Notes: generated from the letters alone by a model not told the origin. Counted from the stretch's first letter, positions 1 through 12,609 are shown. The stretch is DNA of 27,500 nucleotides from Chrysomallon squamiferum (GCA_012295275.1 CM022676.1:8773586-8801085), one strand, 5' to 3'. Made by a program: numbers and translations.

Positions 1-1046
1 TTTAAGTGTGACATTTTCTCACCTGTACGCGGTTCTGTCTTTAATCTTACGGTTTGGGGCCCATGCAATAATTGCTGTCAATATATTATTATTATTATTA
101 TTACTGAGTATAATATATAATTTCTTTATTTACTTGTTTTTTCTTCTTCCTTTTTTTCCCCCTTCTGACCAGCGATATAACTAAATATGCAGACACTCAA
201 AGGTCTACTTACAGTCGTAAAATATATTTAATCGAATGAATCTAAATACTGATAAAACAGTTAGTCATGAAACAATTATACTTTGGTGACCGTGATACAT
301 ACTCTACTGGGCTATCGGTCTTTTAAATTTTCTTATAAATATATATATATATATAAAAATACAAAATATAAAACAGTAACAAAAAATAAAACGCATCACA
401 GCCCGTTTTTTTAGAAACTGTTTTTTTACGTCAACAGTAACTGAGCAAACGGCTCGAATAAAATAACGTTTCACCGCACTCAAAAGGTCAAGCACTTAAC
501 GTACATTTTAGCCGTCGCATTTATTATTCATATTAAATCTTTTACACGTGTTATTACAACGTTTTCAAGCGGTATTATTTACCATAGAGGACTTTTTTTC
601 AAAGTAGCGCTCGTTTCTGTCAATCAATCACCGACAACAAGACAGAAATCATTCCAACATGGCGTCAACTTGCACTCTCCGGTTGTCATGTGTCGTACAG
701 TTCCTCCCTGTCGTGTGCGCTCCGCGTTTTCTCAACGCGATCTCTGGAAGAACAATAATAAAAATAAAAAAAAAAGCGTGGGAATGAGAGAAGACAAGTG
801 CTGGGTGTTATGAAATATTGATTATTTGTCAATTCAGGAATAATACATAATTGATATCTGATGATTATTATTTTTTCTCCCTTTGTATCCCACGGCGCGT
901 GCATTTCGCGTGAGTCGCGTGTGCTCTGTGAGGTTTCTCTCACTTGTTTAAGATTAATTTAAGCATCTTATTTTCTGAACCTTGATCGTAGATTTCGAAA
1001 CTTTCCGCTTTAGGCAGAATGTTAAACCTGAGGTTGTCAATATCAA
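1..1046. other. Unique AT-rich DNA with CpG-rich patches
   Basis: No gene recognised. The stretch holds a short (ATT)n run near 84-103, T-rich segments near 140-160 and a short (TA)n run near 340-355. Two patches are clearly richer in CpG than their surroundings: about 660-745 and 890-925. Open frames here are short and low in complexity. The CpG patches could belong to a promoter, but no initiator, coding exon or splice structure supports that. Confidence 0.6.
895..921 (+). promoter_or_regulatory. Tandem GCGTG (XRE-like) motifs
   Basis: Three GCGTG cores lie at 897-901, 908-912 and 917-921. The last two sit inside TCGCGTG (906-912 and 915-921), which matches the TNGCGTG core bound by the bHLH-PAS dimer AhR/ARNT. 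Site spacing is 9-11 bp. The match is visible in the sequence; any binding is inference. Confidence 0.25.
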
Positions 1047-1660
1047 CAGTTAGACGACAACAACTACTACTACTACAATTACCACCATCATCATATTTAC
1101 CTCTGTAACTAAACTACTATAACTGCTGCTGCTGCTACTACTACTACAACTACTACTACTGTCACTAGTGCTTACTGCTATTACTACTTCTACCACTATT
1201 ACTACAAGAACTACTACTACTGCTGTTAATCTTAATACTGCTACCATTACTAATACAACTACCCAACTACTGCTATTGCTACTACTTCTGCTACTACTAT
1301 CACTACTACTATTACTACTACTACTACTACTACTATTACCAGTGCTGTACATATTGCTGCTACTAGCTGAGTAATAGTAATAGTAATAGTACAACTAGTA
1401 GTAATAGTAGTAATAGTGATAGTAGTAGCAATAGTAGAAATAGCTGTAGTAGTGGTAACAGTAGCAGTAACAGTAAAAACAGTTGTAGTAGTAGTAATAG
1501 TAGGGATAGTAGTAGTAGTAATAACAGTACTGGTAGCTGCAGTTGTAGTAGTAGTAGTAATACCGGTAATGCAAGTAGTAACAGCAATAGCAGCAGAGGA
1601 AACAGAAATAGTAATATTAGTAGCTGTTGTTATTGTAAACCGCGTGAATAAGAAGTAAAC
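1047..1660. repeat. Strand-switching (TAC)n then (GTA)n trinucleotide field
   Basis: From about 1050 to 1372 the + strand is an imperfect (CTA/TAC)n tract. At about 1372 it switches to imperfect (GTA/TAG)n and continues to about 1640. Interruptions are mostly single-base substitutions that keep the 3-bp register. The two halves are reverse complements in type, so they form one large imperfect inverted repeat. Open frames here (poly-Ser, poly-Val, poly-Leu) are translations of the repeat. Confidence 0.9.
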
Positions 1661-2153
<493 letters not shown>

Positions 2154-2560
2154 ATAGTATGTTTATAGATGATAAACAAAAACACAGTTTATTTCTAATC
2201 TCTTTTGTTGTTTTTTTTTTTTTTTTAATCCCCAGGAAATGTCAAATATTCTGCTTCCTAGAATACGTGTTTTCTAAATAAGACGATAAATCGCAAACTA
2301 ACAGAAAATATTAGCTGAGATTAATCGTACGTCAGTTTTTAAATATATCACTTAAAATGTGAGTATCTCAGGCACCAGTGAAAACAGAAATAAAAAACAA
2401 CAAAAAATAACAAAATTATAAAGTTAAACAGTTATATTTATAAACGCTCTTACACTGTGTGCAAAGATTCTGATTTCTGAAGTTTCAAAACAGTAAGAGA
2501 TATAAATTTACCAAAACATAGAAAGTGAAACAGAACAAAGAAACAAACAGCCGATACATG
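2154..2560. other. Unique AT-rich DNA
   Basis: A T run lies near 2211-2226. The rest is AT-rich with A-rich patches near 2390-2420. Nothing gene-like is visible. Confidence 0.6.
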
Positions 2561-2660
2561 CATACATACATACATACATACATACATACATACATACATA
2601 CATACTACATACATACATACATACTACATACATACACACACACATACATACATACATAAA
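2561..2660. repeat. (CATA)n tetranucleotide repeat
   Basis: About 100 bp of CATA units with two one-unit disruptions (CATACTACATA) and a short CACA stretch. It is followed by (GGAA)n-like sequence to about 2695. Confidence 0.95.
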
Positions 2661-2719
2661 TGAACGAATGAAGGAAGGGAGGAAGGAAGGAAGGAATAAA
2701 TATAAACTTATAACAACAT

Positions 2720-2720
2720 T

Positions 2721-2762
<42 letters not shown>

Positions 2763-2936
2763 GCGATAGCAGTAACCGTAATAGTAATAGCAATAGTAGC
2801 AACAGCAGCAATAATAGTATTAGTAGTTGTTGTAGTAGTAGTTGTAGTAGTAGTAGTTGTAGTAGTAGTGTTGTGGAAGTAGTAGTTGTGGGAGTAGTAG
2901 TAGTTGTAGTAGTGGTTGTAGTAGTAGTAGTAGATA
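2720..2936. repeat. (AAT)n to imperfect (AGT/GTA)n field
   Basis: Pure AAT units run from about 2721 to 2762. They change gradually to imperfect AGT/GTA units with GTT, GCA and GTG variants up to about 2936. Open frames within it are repeat translations. Confidence 0.9.
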
Positions 2937-3640
<704 letters not shown>

Positions 3641-3745
3641 CGATCAGATCGTTCTCGCTACCATAGATCTTCAATGAGCCTGTCTCCAAATGATATATCA
3701 ACAGGCACTAAATACATACACACCCACCCACAAGTGAGTGAGTGA

Positions 3746-3749
<4 letters not shown>

Positions 3750-3813
<64 letters not shown>
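3750..3813. repeat. (GA)n microsatellite
   Basis: A 64-bp GA tract preceded by GTGA/GAGT units from about 3734. It lies in inverted orientation to the CT tract 140 bp upstream. Confidence 0.95.
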
Positions 3814-3821
<8 letters not shown>

Positions 3822-4420
3822 CTTTCAGCAAACTAAAGTTTGTACTGTCATTAATCTTTATTTAACTTCTGTTACTCAAACTTTTATTATTCCATTTTTC
3901 CTCATCTTTTTTTTTCAAATTCCCCCCATGCAGTGAGTGTTTACGTAAAACTTTTAAATTTTATAAGTTTGTTCAACCACAGCGTCGTGTCATCTTGCTC
4001 TTTCAAATGAAGTTTACGTAATCCCAAAATGATGACATTTGAGTCGCGTACATTTTACAGATCTATACACTGCCTATCGGACACATTTACCGTACCTGAA
4101 TTGTGAAAACCAAACGACGCAGTTTCTTGAAATAAAAACATTTAAAATCACTTAACGTTTGCAGATTAACCTGCTAAAACGTGCATGTTTTGCAGAAATA
4201 TTTCGTATTAGCGACGAGTCTTCTTAATTTCAGCCATTAATATAGATTTTTCACAGAATTATACTCTAAAAGGGTCGGAAGACGGCCATTGGAAAAAACC
4301 GTATCGATTTGCCGTAGTTTACGCTAGTCGGGTTAATCGGAAGCTCAGGACGGCCTAACCCCCGGCCTGTGTCACAATGAACCGTTTATCACCACCAAAT
4401 CGTATGCATTATCAAAACAG
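3814..4420. other. Unique DNA with a GC-richer patch
   Basis: Mostly unique, AT-rich sequence. The segment from about 4270 to 4380 is richer in G, C and CpG. It contains GACGGCC near 4282 and again near 4348, and CGGCCT twice. It resembles neither the flanking microsatellites nor a gene I can name. It may be an old transposable-element remnant or a regulatory piece. Confidence 0.5.
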
Positions 4421-4597
4421 CCATAAATAAAATAAAATAAAAAATAAAAGAAAATAAAAAGAAAATAAAAAAAAAAAAGAAAAAAAAAAACCCATTGCGT
4501 TATTCTTTTAGATATTTAAATTTAAATTTAAAAAGAAAAAAAACAACAAATTTATCATTATTAACTTTTGCTTTATAATTTATTTTTCAGTTAATAA

Positions 4598-4675
<78 letters not shown>

Positions 4676-4730
4676 CAAAAAATAAAGAAAAATAACATAA
4701 AATAAAATAAAATAAAATAAAATAAAGAAA
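4421..4730. repeat. A-rich simple-repeat block
   Basis: A-rich sequence with AAAAT, AAAG and poly(A) runs is followed by (AAT)n at about 4599-4648, (AAAT)n at about 4645-4675 and (AAAAT)n at about 4697-4726. Confidence 0.9.
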
Positions 4731-5218
4731 ACATAACGAATATTTTATCGATTACATTTCAAAAGTTGATGAGAAAGAGAGAATTGCAAATACATTTTAT
4801 TCTCGTAAAATTTAAAGATGCTGAGAATATTGATAAAATACTAATAAAGAATACATTTTAGTGCAGAGAGGTCAACAATCAATTTGACACGCTTGTTACA
4901 ACCGAATGGTTCCAATTTCGAATGACAAAATCGGATCTAGCCAAAAACCTGTACTGTATGAATTCTTGACCCAACGATGATGACATTGGCGCTTCAGTTA
5001 ATATTAGCTGTGACCGTTTTCAATGTTAAAACATTAGGTCTTTTCTGTAGGTCTGTATGTATGTTTGTCAGTATGTAGGTATGTCTGTCTCTGTATTTAT
5101 GTATCTGAATGTATTGTTTACAATGTGTTGAGTTATAATTTTTTTCAAAATGATCGTGGTTACAATCACTGAAACAGTCATCTGCGTCATCATCATAGCA
5201 TTGTGATAATGTAAGTTC
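4731..5218. other. Unique AT-rich DNA
   Basis: No gene or RNA recognised. A degenerate (GTAT/GTCT) patch lies at about 5045-5100. Confidence 0.6.
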
Positions 5219-5226
5219 TGACGTCA
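5219..5226. promoter_or_regulatory. Full CRE palindrome
   Basis: TGACGTCA is the complete palindromic CRE bound by CREB/ATF proteins. One such 8-mer is not surprising by chance in 27 kb, and no promoter context is visible beside it. Confidence 0.2.
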
Positions 5227-5229
5227 ACA

Positions 5230-5825
5230 TTAACATTATCACAACTAGTAGTAGTGGTAATGTATGGTTGTAGATGCAGTAGTAGTTGTAGTAGTGGTGA
5301 TAATAGTAGCAGTGGTAGTAGTAGTGTGGTAGTAGAAGTGGTCGTAACATATGAAGTAGCAGTGGTGGTAGTACAGATTATACTGGTAACAGCGTTTGTA
5401 GCAACAGTAGTGGTAGTAGTAGTAGTAGCGGTAGTAGTAGTAGCTACAGTAGTGGTAGCTGTTGTAGAAGTAGTAGAGGTAGTAATTGTAATGGTAGCGG
5501 TAGTATTGGAAGCAGTTATAGTGGTAGTAGGAGTATTAGAGTAATAGTAACTTGTTTAGATGTGGGTTTACTAGTAGTAGTAGCTATAGTAATAAAAGCG
5601 GTAGAAGTAGTAGTAGGATTTGTTGTAGTGGTATAAGAAATTTTGTTGTCGTTGTTGTAGTAGTAGAAGAACAAGTTGTCATTGTTCTTTGTGCAGCTTC
5701 GTGTTGTTGTAGTTTTAGAGGAAGCACTAGTGTAGTAGTGGTTTATAGATTTTCAGTAGTAATAATAGTGAAAATAATAAAAATAGCAATAGTAGTAATA
5801 TCGGACTTAGTAGTTACAGTAATGT
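5230..5825. repeat. Imperfect (GTA)n field, about 600 bp
   Basis: GTA/AGT units with frequent GTG, GCA, GTT and ATA variants. The 3-bp register is kept over long stretches, so divergence is mainly by substitution and not by indels. Translations are poly-Val/Ser and are not genes. Confidence 0.9.
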
Positions 5826-5832
5826 AATAGTT

Positions 5833-5998
<166 letters not shown>

Positions 5999-6206
5999 AT
6001 CTCTCCGTTTCTCTCTCTTTCACTCATTCTGTCTTTCGCTGTCTTTATCTGCTATCTGTTGTCTCTCTGCCTGTCTGTCTCTCTTTTTATCTCTTTCTCA
6101 TTCTCTCCGCTCTCTGGTATCTGTCTATCTATACGTCTGTCTGATTGTCTGTCTGTCTGTCTATCTCTCACACATTTTTTTTTTTTTTTTAATTTATTTT
6201 TTTTTT

Positions 6207-7030
6207 CTCTCTATAAATGTTGATTTTTATTCTCAGTCTCTTTTTGAACGTTTTTCTTTTTTGCAGGCCTTTAATTTCAAACCCTCTTGTTGTTCACTTC
6301 CAAGCCTTTGAGAATAATTTACGAGTCTCATTTGTTGAAAACACACAACCATTTATCCCCAGAACGACGGGGACAAACAACGGTCTTATTTCTCACCATG
6401 TTGCTACAAATTAAACACTAAACCAATTTCACAAATCTCATCTAACACGTAATTGTTTCTCTTTTTTTTTATTCTTTTTTTTTTTTTTTTCTCTCTCTTT
6501 TTTTTTTTTATTTTTAACAAATCAGACTTCGTCCACACACACAGATTCAAGTTCACGGTCGACAAACGAGTATCATTTCATTCTTCTCGTTCTTCTGTCA
6601 GGCGAAAAGGTTCCGCGCCACACAGTGCTAAAAAGAATGACCTTATTGTTTGATAAATTAATTAAGAAAGCTGGTGACAGACGTATTTTCCAATAACGAG
6701 AATTTCTCGCCTTACGAATCATTATTTAATTGTGATAACCAGCTTATAGCAAAAAAAATTATAAAAAAAATAAAAAAAAAAAGAAAGAAAGAAAGAAAAC
6801 CAATCGTCTTTCCGTCATCGTCATTCCGGTTAGCAGTTTAGGGCCCCGAGAAATGATCTCATCTGCGCATGCGCGAAGCAACCGGGGGATTAAAAGTAAT
6901 CCTCGTGCGGCTTTTTCCGCTAGCACCAGTCTATTTTCATCGAGTCGAGCTAATACCGCTGCCGTCTTAAGAAAAACGTTCGATGATCGGTTGATTATGT
7001 TTCAGAACTGACAGCGTGTAAGACAAGAAC
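6207..7030. other. Unique island with possible exon and promoter motifs
   Basis: One of the longer stretches without strong repeats, apart from T runs at 6463-6515 and A runs near 6750-6800. It contains a polypyrimidine tract plus CAG at 6247-6266 that resembles a splice acceptor, followed by an open frame to a TAA at about 6414. A GC-richer segment lies at about 6840-7000. I cannot name any product. Confidence 0.5.
6864..6875. promoter_or_regulatory. NRF-1-like palindrome
   Basis: TGCGCATGCGCG contains the palindrome GCGCATGCGC, a close match to the NRF-1 consensus found near animal transcription starts. It sits in the GC-richest part of the 6207-7030 island. A related TGCGCATGCGT occurs at 15896. 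Confidence 0.3.
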
Positions 7031-7197
7031 AAATTATTAATTTTTATAATGCAGAAAAGAAGAAGCAGAAGAAGAAGACGAGTAATAATGATGATGATGC
7101 GCAGATACAGGGTTCAAGAAATGGACGTGTGGAAATTGGAAAGTGTTTCTGAACAAGATAAAACTTAAAACTTAAATTCAATGTAGAACGCAGTAGC

Positions 7198-7350
7198 AAC
7201 ACTACTTTTATTACTGTTAGTACTATCACTACAACAACAACAACAACAGCTACTACTACTACTATTACTACTGTTACCACTACTACTACTACTACTGACA
7301 CTACTACTACTACTACTGCTGCTGCTACTACAATTACTACTACTATGACT
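7198..7350. repeat. Imperfect (TAC/ACT)n field
   Basis: TAC/ACT units with AAC and CTG variants, followed by an AAC/AAT-rich tail to about 7380. Confidence 0.9.
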
Positions 7351-7379
7351 AATAATAAGAACAACAACAGTAACAATAA

Positions 7380-7469
7380 CAGAGAGAATGACAGACAGAC
7401 TGAAAGACAGGAAAGGTACTAAAACAGACATTCAAAGAGAACGAGAGAGAGGGAGAGAGACAGACAGAC

Positions 7470-7534
<65 letters not shown>

Positions 7535-7665
7535 GACAGAGAGAGACAGTTAGAGAGACAGACAGACAGACAGAGAGACAGAAAAAGAGAGAAACTTGAG
7601 AGAGAGAGAGATGATTATGTTATTATAATTATAAAATGTATTTATTTTCTACTAAGCCTTATTTA

Positions 7666-7750
<85 letters not shown>

Positions 7751-7800
7751 ACAGACAGAGAGACAGAGAGACAGACAGACAGAGAAAAAGAGAGCCAGAT
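7380..7800. repeat. GA/GACA purine-rich repeat block
   Basis: Two pure GA tracts (7474-7519 and 7670-7747) sit in a field of GACA and GAGACA units. They are separated by about 60 bp of AT-rich unique DNA at about 7610-7668. Open frames are Arg-Glu repeat translations. Confidence 0.95.
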
Positions 7801-8662
7801 CGAGAGAGTACATCTGGGTTGACTGTTTTCACTCAAGTAATAACATTACTTCCAGCACTTTTTTTCCAACTCTCTCTCTCTTCTTGTTTTTCTCTTTCAC
7901 TTGATTACATGACACCGCACAGATGACGTTTGTAATTATCTGTATTTGCTATTAAGTTATCGGCTTGCACCCTTGGGTATTTTACTGGTAACAAGACCGC
8001 TGGATTCTACGACCAATAAAATTACGTCAAAAAAAACAATGACCGATGACGTAATATACATTAACGGTAACTTTTATGGTTACACACTCCGTAACGTTCG
8101 TCAAGGGAAGCATTGTCATTTGATCTTGTGATGGTGTTTAGAAGTAGCGTTTGCATAAATCGACAAACATGTGATTTCTATTATTCGGAGATATTTGCGG
8201 GTTGTTTTATTTTTTCTTCTTCTCTTTTTTTGTTTGTTTCTAAAACGCTTTCATCGCAAGCGACGTCTTCGTTAATTCAAATGCATTACCCTAATTTGTT
8301 AATTTCGCTGCATTAAACGAGATGATTTCTAAATTGAAGAGAAAAATACACGCTGATTAAAACGTTATGTAGAAAATAGTGATTTGCTTGGAAGATAAAT
8401 CGATTTTTGATACACGAAGCAGATATTTGAAATCAGTAAATGGTGTATTATGCTTTGTTCGTGTTAAACACTGCTTTTTAGCATTACGTCGTGTTACGTT
8501 TTATTTTCCGTGGTAATTTGCAACATGCAGTCATTAACCTTTCGGCAATTTACTTACATTAGTGCATGGAGATTGCATTTAGATAAACAAGATTAAGTAT
8601 GTATGGTTTTCATGCATGTGATTTTGAAAAAGAGAGGAACAATAATGTGGTGTATTAGAGAA
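7801..8662. other. Unique DNA
   Basis: Low in simple repeats. The strongest signals are two inverted CRE-like half sites at 8021-8055. No gene or RNA recognised; the open frames are short and mostly lack an ATG start. Confidence 0.5.
8021..8055. promoter_or_regulatory. Inverted pair of CRE/ATF-type motifs
   Basis: ATTACGTCA at 8021-8029 and its exact reverse complement TGACGTAAT at 8047-8055 are separated by 17 bp. TGACGTAA is a typical bZIP (ATF and related) site. A CCAAT core lies just upstream at about 8012-8016. Several 9-bp inverted repeats are expected by chance in a window this size. Confidence 0.25.
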
Positions 8663-9205
<543 letters not shown>

Positions 9206-9744
9206 ACAGACAGAGAGAGAGAGAAAGAAAAAGGCATTGAGACAAAGACAATGTGTCTACATAGTGTATATGTATGCAAGTCAGAAAAAATACAATGATA
9301 TAGAAGATGATTGATGATGATGATGACGATGATGATTAAATTAACTATTGTTATTTTAACAAAAACTATTTAGTATCGTTTATTATTATTATATCGCTTT
9401 CATTTCTTTAAAAATAATAACAATAATTCATTTCATTCTTTTCTGTCCTGTTTATGTGAGTCATTTCGCTCATAGCCCTAAAGAAATAATAAAAAAATGT
9501 CTTTCTTTCCATTAATTTCATTTTTTTGTTTTTGTTTAAAAACAATAATTCGTGGTTAGCATGATGTTGTATACTTTGTCAACTTGCAAATTTGATGAAT
9601 GGGATTTCCCTGAACAGCAGTAAAAAAAAAAATATATAAAAAATAATAAATAAATAAAAATAAAACAAAATGATGGAAGAGAATCGGGGTAAAAAGTGGT
9701 ATAAAAATTTAGTACGAATACATTTGCTGTTACTTTACAACAAC
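9206..9744. other. AT-rich DNA with small repeats
   Basis: A (GAT)n patch lies near 9307-9336 and A-rich runs lie near 9622-9670. No gene recognised. Confidence 0.6.
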
Positions 9745-9803
<59 letters not shown>

Positions 9804-10130
9804 AAGAAGAAGAAAAGGAAAAGGAGGAAAAAAGGGAAAAAGAAAATAAAATAAAATAAAATAAAATAAAATAAAAAATAAATAAATTATTTTAAGAAAA
9901 TAAACATAAAAAACAAAATCATACTGTTGATACATAGGTTTGACCTAACAATAGATTTGGAGCTAAAGTATTTAATAACAGAAAATAACAATAATGATGA
10001 TGATGATGATAATAATAATAATAATAACAATAATAATAATACTAACAACAACAACAACAACAATAACAATAATAATAAACATACAAAATAAATAAATAAA
10101 ATATAAAATAAAATCTTACTCTAAACTTTT
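9745..10130. repeat. A-rich simple-repeat block
   Basis: (AAT)n at about 9747-9775 is followed by (AAG)n to about 9815 and (AAAAT)n at about 9846-9878. About 80 bp of unique DNA separates these from (GAT)n, (AAT)n and (AAC)n at about 9994-10080. Confidence 0.9.
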
Positions 10131-10960
10131 AACCCGGGTTCCTAAAAACCTACGCAACCCCCCCAAAAAAAAAAACCCACAACAAAACCCTCCCAGGAAA
10201 AAAAAAAAAAATTAAAAAAAAGAAAAAATGGACAGTGCAACAAGGTTTAATCAGCTTCCCAGCTTTATGTATCGGATTTCGTCAGCCATGGATTCCCAGA
10301 TCATAATTCCATGGACACAGATAACACGTGGATTCTGGGGGAACTACTTTTTTTTTTTTTTTTTTTTTTTCTCTGTTTTTATCGGGTCCATTCAATCACC
10401 GTGCCCAACAGCAATGAACACACACACACACACACACACACATCGGAGAAGCGCTTCTTTAGCGAGATAAAAGGATTTTTATTCAATTTGGAAACGTGAT
10501 TAAGAACAACACTACGAGTGAGTCGGCTGATCTCTGTGGCTGGTAACGTCACACCCGTCTCAGCCAATCAGAAGAGCGGAAAGCTTCTTCTTCTTCTTCT
10601 TCTTCTTCTTTTTTTTTAACTTTTTTTTAAATTGACGGTCCGTCGAGTTCCCGCTGACGGCCACATTGTCACCATGACAGAAGGTTTTTTTTTTTTTTTT
10701 TGCAAGTTGCCGATGATATCACTCGCTTGGTTGGTTCAAGATTTAATACAAAACCGTTGTAGCGAATTTATTTTAAATTTTTTTTTCTATTATTATTATT
10801 ATTATTTTTTTTGTTTGATGGAAATAGTAAATGGTTGTTTAAAGTTGCACTGTAAATAATAGGATTTGTCACTGTACTGGTTAAATATTATATTAATGTT
10901 TAGAGTTAAGAAAAAGAAGAAAAAGATCGATATACTATAAATAAGAAACGTAATACATAC
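10131..10960. other. Unique DNA with homopolymers and a CCAAT motif
   Basis: C- and A-runs at 10150-10230, a T run near 10349-10370, (CA)n at about 10419-10442, (TTC)n at about 10585-10612 and further T runs. No gene recognised. Confidence 0.55.
10562..10572 (+). promoter_or_regulatory. CCAAT box (NF-Y-type)
   Basis: AGCCAATCAGA is a near-ideal NF-Y consensus. The same core occurs inverted at 13680-13689 and as AACCAATCAGA at 15298. No adjacent promoter is proven. Confidence 0.25.
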
Positions 10961-11032
10961 ATATTATACGTCAATTCATAAAAACATACGCATACATACA
11001 TACACACATACATACATATATACATACATACA

Positions 11033-11066
<34 letters not shown>

Positions 11067-11150
11067 CATACATTCATACATACATACATATATATTCAGA
11101 CATACATATATGCATATACACCTAAACATACACACATACATAAAACCAAT
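10961..11150. repeat. (CATA)n block with TATA variants
   Basis: CATA units with interspersed TATATA and CACA variants over about 190 bp. A short (AAT)n-(AAG)n tract follows at about 11165-11210. Confidence 0.9.
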
Positions 11151-11429
11151 GCATCAACAGTTATGATAATAATGATAATAATAATAATAAGAAGAAGAAG
11201 AAGAAGAAGACGACAAAGAAATCAACCAGACACGAAAGCATCACCAGCAGCGACAACACTAATTATTTTTGAATTATTTTAGAAACGTCATCATCATCAC
11301 GAACACCACCACAACTACATCAACATCATTATTAACATCGTTACAACTTCTATTTTCAATTTTATTTTTGTTTTCAGCATTGTTGTTTTTTTGTTTGTTT
11401 GTGTTAAGCGGTTGTAAGGCAAAATATAT

Positions 11430-11870
11430 ATTATGATTATTTTATATCTTATTACGAAATGTTACATATCATTTATTATGTTATCTTTTGTTAGGATTTT
11501 ATGTTATATTATGATATGTTATGTATGCTATGCTATATTTCGTTGTGTTGCATTATTTAATGTGATGTGTTATGTTGTGTAGTGTTTATGTTATGTTGTA
11601 CCTTGTTTTGCTATGCCGTTTTGTTTTTTAGTAATACTGTGTTGTTGTGTTATGTTTTATTATGTTATGTTATATTATAATGTGTTGTGCTGACTTATAT
11701 TTTGTTGTGTTATGTCGATGTTACGTTGCGTTACGTTAAATTACGTTAAGTAATGTTAAGCTATATTGTATAATAGTGTTATGTTACGATATGTTATTTA
11801 CTGTTACGTTACTTGATGTAATGTTATATTCTGTAATATTGTTACGTTACTGTTATTGTTATTCTTCTTA
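11430..11870. repeat. Degenerate (TTATG)n-like field
   Basis: About 440 bp of T/G-rich sequence is built from diverged TTATG, TTACG and TTGTG pentamers on one strand. Period-5 stretches alternate with shifted ones. It looks like an old, heavily mutated pentanucleotide array. Confidence 0.6.
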
Positions 11871-12600
11871 CTGTTTATTTTACTGTTTCTTTTATTGTTG
11901 ATATTTTATCTTTTTCTTCTTGTCCTTACCACCATTAGTGTTGTTGTTTTTAATTACAGTTACTGTCCTTTTTTTCTTCTTATTATATTTTTACTATTAT
12001 ATTTCCATTAAATACAATTTAGAACATCAAAACATAAATCCTAAACTAAAAATCTCAAATATTAACAAAATATCCTTATTTATTTTCTTGTAGAAAAAAA
12101 ACAAAAACAAAAACAAAAACAAAACAAATGTGGAATGAGACCTTCCTTTCGCGCATGTCAGAGCCGCCGTAAGCAACAGATTCTTAAAGGTCACGCAGCA
12201 GTATCTGTCATAATTAGTTTGTTTTACCAAATTTTCTCCCGTAAAAGCCTAGTGGACCGAATGAACGCCAGCCGCCATGTTGAATCTTGAGAAGCCCTGA
12301 CTCGACTCTTACAATCAAATTTTCCATCGACCAAGCGTAACAAGTTTTATAGGGGCCATAAAAGTTGTTGTAAGCTGTCGATTCAGGGCTCGGATGCGCC
12401 ATTAATACCAGGACGTGACATCAGAAGCACGACAGGACCGGGCAGAATGCCATACATCACAGGAGTGGTTGAAAAAAAAAACACGCCATTTATTGCTTGA
12501 AAACAATGGCGTCCAGTATTTGATGACTTTATAGTGATCGTATTTTCAGTTTAGTGTTGTTTTATTAATATTGGTTTGATTTCTGTTCTCTTTTATTAAT
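11871..12600. other. Unique island, promoter-like in part
   Basis: A short (AAAAAC)n run lies at about 12095-12127. From about 12130 to 12470 the sequence is more complex and GC-richer than its surroundings. An ATG-started 62-residue minus-strand frame (12402 to 12214) lies here, but I recognise no domain in it. Confidence 0.5.
12271..12282 (-). promoter_or_regulatory. YY1-type motif
   Basis: GCCGCCATGTTG is CAACATGGCGGC on the minus strand. This matches the YY1 consensus usually found just downstream of transcription starts. The ATG inside it opens only a nine-codon minus-strand frame, so it is not itself a gene start. Confidence 0.3.
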
Positions 12601-12609
12601 GTTATTTCG

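Noticed and set aside
7388-7822. 144-residue Arg/Glu/Asp-rich frame
   Set aside because: A translation of GA and GACA repeats with no unique domain.
12376-12402. tRNA-like T-arm sequence (GATTCAGGGCTCGGATGCGCC)
   Set aside because: No matching acceptor stem, D-arm or anticodon arm could be laid out around it.
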